DNA of 64,000 bases from CAIKBL01 sp050247235 (GTDB lineage: Bacteria; Pseudomonadota; Gammaproteobacteria; Ga0077536): positions 1-64,000 of the forward strand of contig JBFWUN010000011.1 of the NCBI GenBank assembly GCA_050247235.1, read 5' to 3'. The notes beneath the pieces were generated by a model. The model was not told the DNA's origin and made no database searches. It worked only from the letters and a program-made list of their open reading frames with translations. The position numbers and the translations under genes are program-made. Positions 1 to 7,723 of the stretch are shown in pieces; positions within the stretch are counted from its first letter, which is position 1, and every line of letters begins with the position of its first letter.

Positions 1-198
1 CGGAAGAACGTCGCCAGCCTGCCGGCGCTGATCGAGATGGCGCGCGACGGCGGCGTCGAGATCCTGCTGTGCGAAACGACGCTCTCGCTGATGGGGATCT
101 CGCCCGAGGAAATCATCGACTACCCGGGGATCCGCTATTGCGGCGTGGCGCATTTCGTCGAACTCGCGTCGCGGTCCAACACCACGCTCTTCATCTGA
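1..198 (+). CDS. DsrE/DsrF-like family protein, C-terminal fragment
   Basis: The window opens inside this gene; only the last 65 residues and the TGA stop are present. The fragment has the alternating strand-helix pattern of the DsrE/F fold, with a segment ILLCETTLSLMGISPEEI that matches the conserved C-terminal part of DsrE-like proteins and carries one cysteine. The stop lies 7 bp before a TusA-like gene, and DsrE-like and TusA-like genes are often linked because both take part in sulfur-relay chemistry. The family assignment rests on the fragment and this neighbour. Whether it is a true sulfur transferase cannot be told without the N-terminal part. Confidence 0.7.
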   Translation, partial: RKNVASLPALIEMARDGGVEILLCETTLSLMGISPEEIIDYPGIRYCGVAHFVELASRSNTTLFI

Positions 199-205
199 GG
201 ACAGC

Positions 206-427
206 ATGCGCGAAATCGACATGGTGGGACAACGCTGCCCCACGCCAATCGTCAAACTGAACGGCGAATTCCGCACGCTCGCGCCCGGTGAGGACCTGCT
301 GATGCTCGCCAACGACCCGGCGTTCGAAATGGACGTCCAGGCGTGGTGCCGGCGCACCGGCAACCTGCTCCTCGGCTTCGAGTCCCGCGATGGCGTATTC
401 CGAGCGCACCTGCGCAAACAAGGCTGA
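206..427 (+). CDS. TusA/SirA-family sulfur carrier protein
   Basis: A 73-residue protein, the normal size for TusA. It has the family hallmark CPTP near the N-terminus (Cys11), where Cys is the persulfide-carrying residue in characterised TusA proteins. An aspartate and hydrophobic stretch follow (LMLANDPAFEMDVQAWCRRTG), matching the second half of the fold. An AGGACAG ribosome binding site sits just before the ATG. It follows the DsrE-like gene by 7 bp, so the two are probably co-transcribed. The probable role is shuttling sulfane sulfur in the cytoplasm, for tRNA thiolation or for redox or respiratory sulfur handling. The true partner is unknown. Its 3' end overlaps the start of the sensor kinase. 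Confidence 0.88.
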   Translation: MREIDMVGQRCPTPIVKLNGEFRTLAPGEDLLMLANDPAFEMDVQAWCRRTGNLLLGFESRDGVFRAHLRKQG

Positions 428-2288
428 CCGCCAACCCGCGTCTGCAACGGCGTCGGAGTCCACGGGTACGACCGGAACTCCCGCCGCGTCGGCGCAGATT
501 ACGCAGCGTCTCGACGAGCTGGCACGTCTCTGCGCCGGGCTGCCAGGGAACTCGCCGGGCATTTCATCACTGCTGGACGAGCTTCGTCGGCTGACCCGGC
601 GCGCGGATGACGAAGCCCGCGAGCGGGCCGAGGCCCAGGCCGATGCGATCGTCAACGCCGGTATCCTGATGTCGGAGCTGGAACACGCGCAGGCGAACCT
701 CGAAGCGGCCCGTCTGGCTGCCGAAGCGGCCAACCGCGCGAAGTCCAATTTCCTTGCGAACATGAGCCACGAAATCCGCACGCCGATGAACGGCATCCTG
801 GGGATGACCGAGCTCATGCTCGAGAGCACGCTCACGCCGGTCCAGCGCCAGCGCCTGGACATGATCGGCGCATCTGCGCGCGGCCTGCTCCGGATCCTCA
901 ACGACGTGCTCGACTTCTCGAAGATCGAAGCTGGCCGACTCGAACTGGAAAGCGCTCCGTTCGACCTGCGCGCGTTGCTCGCGCAGGTGGTGGAGATGGG
1001 CAGCACGCTGGCTGCAGGGCAGCCGCTGTCGGTACGGTGGGAGTGTCACGGGGCACTTCCATCCCGGGTCATCGGCGACGAACTGCGCCTGCGCCAGGTA
1101 CTCACGAACCTGGTGGGTAACGCGGTGAAATTCACCCCGGCGGGAGAGGTGCTGTTGCTGGTCGAAGCGCGCGCGACCGCGGTGTCCGGAACCTGTCCGT
1201 TGCAGTTTTCGGTGATCGACAGCGGGATCGGTATCACCTCCGAACAGGTGACGCACCTGTTTCAGCCATTCAGCCAGGCGGACAGTTCCACGACGCGCAT
1301 GTACGGTGGCACGGGGCTTGGACTTGCGATTGCGGCCGAACTGACTGCGCTGATGGGTGGCGTGCTCGGCGTCGCGAGCACTCCGGGAGCAGGCTCCCGC
1401 TTCCATTTCGAACTTCGGCTGCCCGTGGCCACGGCCCCGGCTGCGGATCCGCTCGAGGCCACCCTGTCGGCGCGCCCGTTGCGGGGTCGCGTGCTGATCG
1501 TCGAGGACAATCCCATCAACCAGCTCCTCGCCGCCGAGATGCTCCACGCGATCGGGTGTGACTCGGTGACCGTCGACAACGGCCGCGCCGCCATCGACGC
1601 GGTCCAGGCGGAACGCTTCGACGCGGTGCTGATGGACTGGCAGATGCCGGAGCTGGACGGGGTGGCGGCGACGCGCGAGATCCGTCGCCGCGAGGCTGCC
1701 CGCGCCGATACGCACCGACTGCCGATCATCGGGCTGACCGCCAATGCGATGCAGGGAGACCGCGAAAGCTGCCTTGCCGCAGGCATGGACGAGTACCTCG
1801 CCAAACCATTCCGCAAGCAGGATCTGCACCGCGCGTTGCGTCGCTGGCTCACGCTGAACGATGCGCGCGCCCCGTCGGCGGAACCCAGCGGCGCGGAAGA
1901 ATGCCGGTCGCCCGTCGAACCGCCGGTGCTCGACCACACGCCGCTCGACGCATTGCGGGCCATGCAGCGTCCCGGGCGCCCGGACATCCTCGCCAATGTG
2001 ATTACCACCTACCTGGACGCAACCCCGCGGCTCCTGGCGGACATGCGCGGTCACCTCGCGGCGAACGATCACGCGGCGCTGCGCGCCGTCGCGCATTCGC
2101 TGAAAAGCAGCAGTGCATCGCTCGGCCTGGTGCGCCTGTCACGGCTGTGCGCCGATATCGAGTCCAGGGGTCCGGACGCGGTGCCCGGTACGCGTGCGCC
2201 GGGCACCGCGCTCGAGGAGGCCTATGCCGAAAGCAGAATGGCGCTGGCCGACTACCAGGCCCGTCATCGCGAACGCGATCTCGGTTGA
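390..2288 (+). CDS. hybrid sensor histidine kinase (HisKA-HATPase-REC-HPt)
   Basis: A 632-residue soluble hybrid kinase. A helical, probably coiled-coil segment covers about residues 65-120. The HisKA H-box FLANMSHEIRTPMNG has the phospho-acceptor His127. The HATPase N and G boxes follow (LVGNAVKF, DSGIGI, GGTGLGL). A receiver domain at about 365-485 has the acceptor Asp416 in VLMDWQMP. A C-terminal HPt domain has His569 in AVAHSLKSSSASLG. No transmembrane segment or recognisable sensor domain is present, so the input must reach the short N-terminus or come from a partner. The start overlaps the TusA-like gene by 38 bp, which suggests translational coupling. No separate response regulator is nearby. 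The N-terminal ~60 residues are low in conserved features and the exact start is uncertain. Confidence 0.92.
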   Translation: MAYSERTCANKADRQPASATASESTGTTGTPAASAQITQRLDELARLCAGLPGNSPGISSLLDELRRLTRRADDEARERAEAQADAIVNAGILMSELEHAQANLEAARLAAEAANRAKSNFLANMSHEIRTPMNGILGMTELMLESTLTPVQRQRLDMIGASARGLLRILNDVLDFSKIEAGRLELESAPFDLRALLAQVVEMGSTLAAGQPLSVRWECHGALPSRVIGDELRLRQVLTNLVGNAVKFTPAGEVLLLVEARATAVSGTCPLQFSVIDSGIGITSEQVTHLFQPFSQADSSTTRMYGGTGLGLAIAAELTALMGGVLGVASTPGAGSRFHFELRLPVATAPAADPLEATLSARPLRGRVLIVEDNPINQLLAAEMLHAIGCDSVTVDNGRAAIDAVQAERFDAVLMDWQMPELDGVAATREIRRREAARADTHRLPIIGLTANAMQGDRESCLAAGMDEYLAKPFRKQDLHRALRRWLTLNDARAPSAEPSGAEECRSPVEPPVLDHTPLDALRAMQRPGRPDILANVITTYLDATPRLLADMRGHLAANDHAALRAVAHSLKSSSASLGLVRLSRLCADIESRGPDAVPGTRAPGTALEEAYAESRMALADYQARHRERDLG

Positions 2289-2361
2289 ACCCTCGCGCAC
2301 GGCGGCTCACCCGTGTGCCGCCGGGGGGCCATCACCGATGTCACGAGACGGATTCGGCGTA

Positions 2362-2580
2362 TCAGGCCTGGTCACCCGGCCTGCTGCGGGCGACGTCCTC
2401 GTCGCAGAACGCCAGTTTCCATAGCAGTACCGTGGCGAGTTGCGTTGGCGACAGCAGTCGCAGCCGCTCACTCTCCTGCCCGAGTTCCCTGGACGTGACG
2501 GTCAGTACCATCCCGCGCACGACGTAGGACGCGGTCTGGCACCCGCTGGCAGTTTCGATCGTCACTCGGCACGGTCGCAT
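2362..2580 (-). CDS. small hypothetical protein (72 aa)
   Basis: An open frame of 72 codons, preceded at a normal distance by GGGAGCC, a plausible ribosome binding site. The product is soluble with a mid-protein motif SERLRLLSPTQLATVLLWKLAF that looks like a folded amphipathic helix region. It points towards the 3' end of the sensor kinase. I do not recognise the family and assign no function. It may be a real small gene or a chance frame in GC-rich DNA; the good ribosome binding site favours the former. Confidence 0.45.
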   Translation of the reverse strand: MRPCRVTIETASGCQTASYVVRGMVLTVTSRELGQESERLRLLSPTQLATVLLWKLAFCDEDVARSRPGDQA

Positions 2581-2640
2581 GCGTCAGGCTCCCGACAGGA
2601 CACTGTCCTGGTGAACAGTGTAGCCGGAGATGAAGTGGAG

Positions 2641-3035
2641 TCCGTCGAACAAGGGGTTCTCGTCCAACCTGCCGACGCCATTCCCCTCCGGCGCACGTAC
2701 CAACAGGAAACGGCTGGAGATCTTTGGGGCGGGGATTGACTCGCAGATGCTGGCGCATCTGCTCGCCCCTGCGGGGCGCGCTGCGCGCGTCCGGATTCGC
2801 TGATCGCGAATCCGTCGAACAAGGGGTTCTCGTCCAACCTGCCGACGCCATTCCCCTCCGGCGCACGTGCCAACAGGAAGCGGCTGGAGATCTTTGGGGC
2901 GGGGATTGACTCGCAGATGCTGGCGCATCTGCTCGCCCCTGCGGGGCGCGCTGCGCGCGTCCGGATTCGCTGATCGCGAATCCGTCGAACAAGGGGTTCT
3001 CGTCCAACCTGCCGACGCCATTCCCCTCCGGCGCA
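2641..3035. repeat. 170-bp direct tandem repeat, two full copies and one partial
   Basis: Units start at 2641, 2811 and 2981. The first two are 170 bp each and nearly identical, differing for example at GCACGTAC versus GCACGTGC. The third stops after about 55 bp, where it runs into an inverted copy of its own sequence next to tRNA-Glu. Each unit carries several short hairpins: GGATTCGC/GCGAATCC, CGCCCC/GGGGCG and CAGATGC/GCATCTG. Because 170 is not a multiple of three, the open frames crossing the array are artefacts. There are no unique spacers, so this is not a CRISPR array. Confidence 0.95.
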
Positions 3036-3057
3036 AGCGCCGGAGGGGAATGGCGTC
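3014..3057. repeat. perfect 21-bp inverted repeat with 2-nt loop at the tRNA-Glu 3' end
   Basis: Arms 3014-3034 and 3037-3057 are perfectly complementary around an AA loop. One arm includes the discriminator base and encoded CCA end of tRNA-Glu (GACGCCA); the other belongs to the truncated third 170-bp unit. Read from the minus strand, the hairpin begins inside the tRNA tail. No run of T follows, so it is not a classical intrinsic terminator, although it could still stall polymerase or guide 3' processing. Confidence 0.9.
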
Positions 3058-3126
3058 CCCACGGGGATTCGAACCCCGGTTACCGCCGTGAAAGGGCGAT
3101 GTCCTAGGCCTCTAGACGATGGGGAC
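3051..3126 (-). tRNA. tRNA-Glu (anticodon TTC), CCA encoded
   Basis: The reverse complement starts GTCCCCATCGTCTAGAGG, pairs with the 3' acceptor strand GGGGAC, and has a T-arm GGTTCGAATCC and an anticodon loop CTTTCAC giving UUC. It is 76 nt including the encoded CCA. It lies downstream of gltX and tRNA-Ala on the same strand, so the synthetase and its tRNA may share a transcript. Confidence 0.97.
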
Positions 3127-3166
3127 GGCGAGATGACGATCGGGGCGCCAGGCGTGCCGTGGAATC

Positions 3167-3242
<76 letters not shown>

Positions 3243-3334
3243 AGTTTCGGCAGCGGCGACTGGTCCGCGAGGGAGGCGCGAAGGTACGCGAGGGCACCGC
3301 GGGTGTCAAGCCGCGAACGGACACCTCCCGCGGG

Positions 3335-4744
3335 TTATTCCGCGGCCTGCGTGACCGTGGCCAGCGCGTCGTCGAGCCGCCTCAGGCAACGCTCACGCCC
3401 GAGCAATGCGAGCGTGACGTCGATCGCGGGCGACGCCGTCGATCCCGTGATGGCCACCCGCAGCGGCTGCGCCACCTGCCCGAGCTTGAGCGACATCTCC
3501 GCCGCGACGCGTTCAACGCAGGCATGCAACGCGGACTTGTCCCAGTCCTCGAGCGCGGCCAGGCGTGCGCGCAGGGTGTGCAGCACCGGCGCAGTGCCCG
3601 GCGGGAGATGCTTGGCGGCAGCCGCGGGGTCGATGGCTATCGCGTCGCCAAAGAAGGCACGACTCTTGTCGACGATTTCGAGCAGGGTACGCGCCCGCGT
3701 TCGCTGGGCGTCGATGAGATCGTCCAGCGCCGGCCCTCTCGTCGTCTCGAGGCCTGCCTGCAGGAAGAACGGCCCGGTCGCCTCGCGCAGCCGTGCGGTG
3801 GGGACCTGCTGGATGTATTGCTGGTTGACCCAGAGCAACTTGTCGAGATCGAAACTCGCAGCGGATTTGTTCAGGTGTTCGATGTCGAATTTCTGAATGA
3901 GCTCGTCACGCGTGAAGAGTTCCTCGTCCCCGTGTGACCAGCCAAGCCGGGCCAGGTAGTTCAACAGTGCCTCGGGCAGGAATCCTTCGTCGCGGTACTG
4001 CGTGACGCTTACCGCACCGTGTCGCTTGGAGAGTTTCCTGCCATCCGGGCCGTTGATCATCGGCACGTGCGCATACACCGGCCGGGTGGCCCCGAGTCCC
4101 TCCAGGATGTGGACCTGCCGCGGCGTGTTGTTCAGGTGGTCATCACCGCGAATCACGTGCGTGATCCCCATGTCGATGTCATCCACGACCACCGTCAGGT
4201 GATAGGTGGGTGTGCCGTCGGAACGCGCGATGATCAGATCGTCCAGCTCGTCATTGCGGAACACCACGTCGCCGTGCACGCGATCGCTCACCACCAGCTC
4301 CCCGCTCTGCGGTGTCCGCAGCCTGACCACGGGCTGCACGCCGGCGGGAGGCGGACCGCGGCGTTCGCGGCAATGACCGTCGTAGCGCGGCTTCTCCTTG
4401 CGCGCCATCTGCCCCTCGCGCAGCGCGTCAAGTCGCTCGCGACTGCAGTAGCAGTGGTAGGCCCGATCGCTCCGCAGCAGCGTCTCGATCGCTGCGCCAT
4501 AGCGGTCGAACCGCCTGGTCTGGAAATACGGGCCATCGTCGTAGTCGAGACCCAGCCAGGCCATGCCTTCGAAGATCGCGTCCACCGCTTCCTGGGTGGA
4601 GCGCACGAGGTCCGTGTCCTCGATGCGGAAAACGAACCGTCCCCCGTGCCGGCGCGCGTAGAGCCAGTTGAAGAGCGCGGTACGGGCGCCCCCGATATGC
4701 AGGTACCCGGTGGGGCTGGGGGGGAAACGGGTGACGATGGTCAT
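3335..4744 (-). CDS. gltX: glutamate--tRNA ligase
   Basis: A 469-residue cytoplasmic class I aminoacyl-tRNA synthetase that charges tRNA-Glu. The HIGH-type signature is at residues 14-19 (YLHIGG), within the N-terminal RFPPSPTGYLHIGGARTALF. FRIEDTD follows, and the KMSKS-type loop GRKLSKR is near residue 237. The length is normal for bacterial discriminating GluRS. Downstream on the same strand lie tRNA-Ala(GGC) and tRNA-Glu(TTC), its substrate. The divergent neighbour is the PilZ protein, about 100-140 bp away. Confidence 0.98.
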   Translation of the reverse strand: MTIVTRFPPSPTGYLHIGGARTALFNWLYARRHGGRFVFRIEDTDLVRSTQEAVDAIFEGMAWLGLDYDDGPYFQTRRFDRYGAAIETLLRSDRAYHCYCSRERLDALREGQMARKEKPRYDGHCRERRGPPPAGVQPVVRLRTPQSGELVVSDRVHGDVVFRNDELDDLIIARSDGTPTYHLTVVVDDIDMGITHVIRGDDHLNNTPRQVHILEGLGATRPVYAHVPMINGPDGRKLSKRHGAVSVTQYRDEGFLPEALLNYLARLGWSHGDEELFTRDELIQKFDIEHLNKSAASFDLDKLLWVNQQYIQQVPTARLREATGPFFLQAGLETTRGPALDDLIDAQRTRARTLLEIVDKSRAFFGDAIAIDPAAAAKHLPPGTAPVLHTLRARLAALEDWDKSALHACVERVAAEMSLKLGQVAQPLRVAITGSTASPAIDVTLALLGRERCLRRLDDALATVTQAAE

Positions 4745-4884
4745 CGGACGATCCGGCGCGATGGGCGAGGGCCCGGATTATATCGACATTCCCTGCAGCG
4801 TCCCCGGCCGGCCGCGCGCCTCAAGGCCATCGCGCGCCCGTCGATAAATTGGGCGATACCCCGACGGATCCGCGCGCACCGACC

Positions 4885-5952
4885 ATGCAACCGATGCCAC
4901 TGTCACCCTCGGCCGAGCCGCAGACACCCTCCTCACCGGACACAGGTTCCGCGGAGGAACTGCTCGCCTGCGCGAGGCTGCTGGCACTGAGTGTCGCGGA
5001 GCACCGGGCCCGCTTCGGGGTCATCCCGCTGACCACGCACGTACCTCAGATTGATGCGCTGACCACGCAGCCTGACGCGCTGGCGCTGCCGGAAGATGCG
5101 AATGCCGCGTTCCACGAAGCCTTGCAGCTCGTCCGCCGACGCCTGTCGGCGCCCGCGGTGACCGCCAGCGCGGACGATCCGCTGGCCACCACGATGAGCG
5201 ACAAGCGGCGGCAGCTGCGGATCAGCGTGACGGCGCCGGTCCAGCTGTCCGATCCGGAGCAACGATGGCTCCTGCCCGCGATGATCCAGAACATCTCGTG
5301 GGGCGGCGCGGCGGTTCGTTGCAAGGGACTGCAGGGCGAACTTGGCCAGCGGGTCTGCCTGCATCTGCCGGCCGGCAAGCAGCAGAAGATCACCATCGTC
5401 GCGACAATTCTGCGCATCGAATGCATCAACGACGAGCCGGTGTTCGGACTGCGCTTCGACAGCTTGTCCACCGAAGACGAGGATCGCCTGCAGCAGGTGC
5501 TGCGCATCCTGATGACGTCTTCCCCGTGCGAGGGCCGTCGCAGCGAAGCGCGCCTCGTACAACGGCTGGAAATCGAGTACGGCGATGCCGGTGAATTCCG
5601 TGCGACCCTGGAGGACATCTCCTCGAGCGGCCTGATGCTGACGGTGCCTGAACCACTCGAGATCAACCAGTCCCTGCTGATCCACCTGAGCAGCACCGAT
5701 TCGCCGTTTCATCTGAACCTGCGCGCGCGCGTGATGCACCAGACGATGATCGGCTCCGATCGCTTCGCGATGTTCCGCGTCGGCGTGCAGTTCGAGCACC
5801 CCGATGAACAGCTCCGGCAACGCGTGTCCGCCGTGATCGGACAGCTCGCCACCTTGCGGCCCGCGACGATCGACGCGCCCGACGCTGCGGGCGCGGACCC
5901 CGCGAACATGACGGACACGGCGGTCGCAGGCGTCGCACCGTCGTCGTCCTGA
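4885..5952 (+). CDS. tandem PilZ-domain protein (putative c-di-GMP receptor)
   Basis: A 355-residue soluble protein with two PilZ domains in the C-terminal two thirds. The first has an RxxxR-type motif (RRQLR) and the matching N-x-S-x-x-G (NISWGG). The second has RSEAR and DISSSG. Both have the residues that bind cyclic di-GMP in known PilZ proteins, so two binding sites are expected. The N-terminal ~100 residues are Pro/Ala-rich and then helical, with no domain I recognise. I chose the ATG at 4885; a TTG at 4849 in the same frame is the alternative. It stands alone between gltX and an oxygenase operon, so its target pathway is not shown. Confidence 0.85.
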   Translation: MQPMPLSPSAEPQTPSSPDTGSAEELLACARLLALSVAEHRARFGVIPLTTHVPQIDALTTQPDALALPEDANAAFHEALQLVRRRLSAPAVTASADDPLATTMSDKRRQLRISVTAPVQLSDPEQRWLLPAMIQNISWGGAAVRCKGLQGELGQRVCLHLPAGKQQKITIVATILRIECINDEPVFGLRFDSLSTEDEDRLQQVLRILMTSSPCEGRRSEARLVQRLEIEYGDAGEFRATLEDISSSGLMLTVPEPLEINQSLLIHLSSTDSPFHLNLRARVMHQTMIGSDRFAMFRVGVQFEHPDEQLRQRVSAVIGQLATLRPATIDAPDAAGADPANMTDTAVAGVAPSSS

Positions 5953-6095
5953 CGTTCCGGCTGCGCGCCGCGCTGATCGCCATACTGCACTGCGGGTCTT
6001 GCGGAGGTCACCGCGTCGCGTACGATGCGGGCCAGCCTACACTGCCGTGATCGCGCGCGCCCGGGTTGCGCGCCCGGCACGCCCCGGAGAATTTC

Positions 6096-6470
6096 GTGGC
6101 CAGAAAACGCACCGACTCCTTCCTGCCGGCCGGCTTCGCCGCGCTCGATCCCTGGGTTGCCGACTGGGTGCTGCCCGACTCGACCGCGCGCATGGAGAAG
6201 CGGCTGACCACCCCGCTGCGCGACATCCGCGCGTTCTACGCTGCGCTGCTGCCGCATGCGCCGGCGGCGCTCGCGTACCTCGCGGAGCGTCAGCTCGGGG
6301 CGCTCACCACCGCGGACGAGCGGCTGCTGAAGCTGATGCTGTCGCTCGCCGAGATGGGACCCGCCATCGAGTGGTACGGGTCGGGGTCCTACCCTGATCC
6401 ATTCGATCCCCGGCGCTTCCCGCTGGTCGTCAGCCTGCCCGACAACGCTGCTCAGGGAGCGCACCCATGA
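6096..6470 (+). CDS. hypothetical protein, first gene of the Rieske/PQQ operon
   Basis: A 124-residue soluble protein starting at a GTG with CCCCGGAGA six bases upstream. Its last codons overlap the ATG of the Rieske oxygenase (ATGA), so the two are translationally coupled. It is largely helical, with a conserved-looking C-terminal stretch EMGPAIEWYGSGSYPDPFD. I recognise no family. The tight coupling suggests a small subunit, chaperone or assembly factor for the oxygenase or for the dehydrogenase that follows. That role is inference from position only. Confidence 0.7.
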   Translation: MARKRTDSFLPAGFAALDPWVADWVLPDSTARMEKRLTTPLRDIRAFYAALLPHAPAALAYLAERQLGALTTADERLLKLMLSLAEMGPAIEWYGSGSYPDPFDPRRFPLVVSLPDNAAQGAHP

Positions 6471-7723
6471 ACGAGCGCGTGACATCGCGACCTTCCGTGA
6501 CGCCGGCCACGCTGACGTTGCGGCATCCTGAACTCGGCACCGGCCCGGTGCCGACCGATGCCTACTGGCGTCCGGACTTCTACGCGCGTGAGCTCGACGC
6601 AATCTTCCGCCGTGCGTGGCTGTGCGTCGGCCGCACGGAGCAGGCGCCCGAACCGGGCACCTTCTTCACGAAGAAACTGCCCACGTTCGAGCTGTCCATC
6701 CTGGTCGCCCGCGGCCGGGACGGCAAGCTCCGCGCGTTTCACAACGTATGCCGGCACCGCGGCAATCACGTCGAACTGCGCGCGCAGGGGCAGTGCGTCG
6801 GCTTCACGTGTCCCTTCCACGGCTGGACGTACGGACTCGACGGACGGCTCGCCAGCGTGCCGGACCAGGAAGGTTTCTACGCTTTCGACAAGGCTGCCCA
6901 CGCGCTCACCGAGCTGCCGCTCGACGTGTGGGAAGGCTTCGTGTTCGTGAACCTGAACCCCGCACCGCACCTCACCTTGCGCGAGTTCCTCGGTGACCAC
7001 GGACGCGACCTCGAAGGGTACGCATTCGATCGCGGCACCGCGATATTCGAGTACGAGGGCACCATCAACTGCAACTGGAAATGCATGGTGGACTCGTTCT
7101 GCGAGACCTATCACGTCCCGGTGCTGCATCGGCATTCGATCAAGGACACGCTGGCCGGCCCGGACAATCCGCACGGGCGGCTGATCGATATCCGCCTGAA
7201 GGGTCCGCATCGCACGCAGTCCGTGTGGGGCAACATGGCCTATCAGCCCAACCCGGTGCAGGGGCTCGCGTTCCGCTACGCACCGGGCCCCTCGGTCACG
7301 AGCGGAGTGGTGGACGAAACCTCGGTGCTGCCCAAGGGTCTGAACGAGACGCGCGCCCCGAACTGGTCGATCGATGTGACGGTGTTCTTCCCGAACTGGA
7401 TCATCGTGATGGGCAGCGGCATGTACTTCACGCACCAGATGTGGCCGCTCGCCGCGAATCGCGTGGTCTGGCAGATGCGCGGCTACCTGCGGCCTGCGAC
7501 CAACGCCGCGCAGCGCTTCGGGCAGGAGAATTCGATGGTCGAGCTGCGCGATGCGGTACTGGAGGACTGCAACACGCTCGAACGCATCCAGTCGGCCCTC
7601 GACCAGGGCCTCCTCAAGGAGTTCCAGTACCACGATCACGAACTCGCGCTGCGCCACCAGTACCACGTGGTGCGGCAGTGGGTTGAAGACTACGAGAAGA
7701 ATTCCCGGGGAGATCGCACCTGA
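6467..7723 (+). CDS. Rieske non-heme iron aromatic ring-hydroxylating oxygenase, alpha-type subunit
   Basis: A 418-residue cytoplasmic oxygenase. The Rieske [2Fe-2S] ligands are Cys95/His97 (CRHRG) and Cys115/His118 (CPFHGWTYG). The catalytic domain has SFCETYHVPVLH, which supplies the two His ligands of the mononuclear iron. The C-terminal Asp-containing VELRDAVLEDCNT region is typical of the family. The length matches alpha subunits. No beta subunit, ferredoxin or reductase gene is adjacent, so it is either a homo-oligomeric alpha-only oxygenase or borrows its electron chain. It overlaps the upstream 124-aa gene and the downstream PQQ dehydrogenase by a few bases. The substrate is unknown. 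Confidence 0.92.
   Translation: MNERVTSRPSVTPATLTLRHPELGTGPVPTDAYWRPDFYARELDAIFRRAWLCVGRTEQAPEPGTFFTKKLPTFELSILVARGRDGKLRAFHNVCRHRGNHVELRAQGQCVGFTCPFHGWTYGLDGRLASVPDQEGFYAFDKAAHALTELPLDVWEGFVFVNLNPAPHLTLREFLGDHGRDLEGYAFDRGTAIFEYEGTINCNWKCMVDSFCETYHVPVLHRHSIKDTLAGPDNPHGRLIDIRLKGPHRTQSVWGNMAYQPNPVQGLAFRYAPGPSVTSGVVDETSVLPKGLNETRAPNWSIDVTVFFPNWIIVMGSGMYFTHQMWPLAANRVVWQMRGYLRPATNAAQRFGQENSMVELRDAVLEDCNTLERIQSALDQGLLKEFQYHDHELALRHQYHVVRQWVEDYEKNSRGDRT

Noticed and set aside
2641..3035. CRISPR-like repeats
   Set aside because: Units are contiguous 170-bp direct repeats without unique spacers and no cas gene is in the window.
3014..3057. Rho-independent terminator after tRNA-Glu
   Set aside because: The stem is strong but no T-run follows on the minus strand, and the stem overlaps the tRNA itself.
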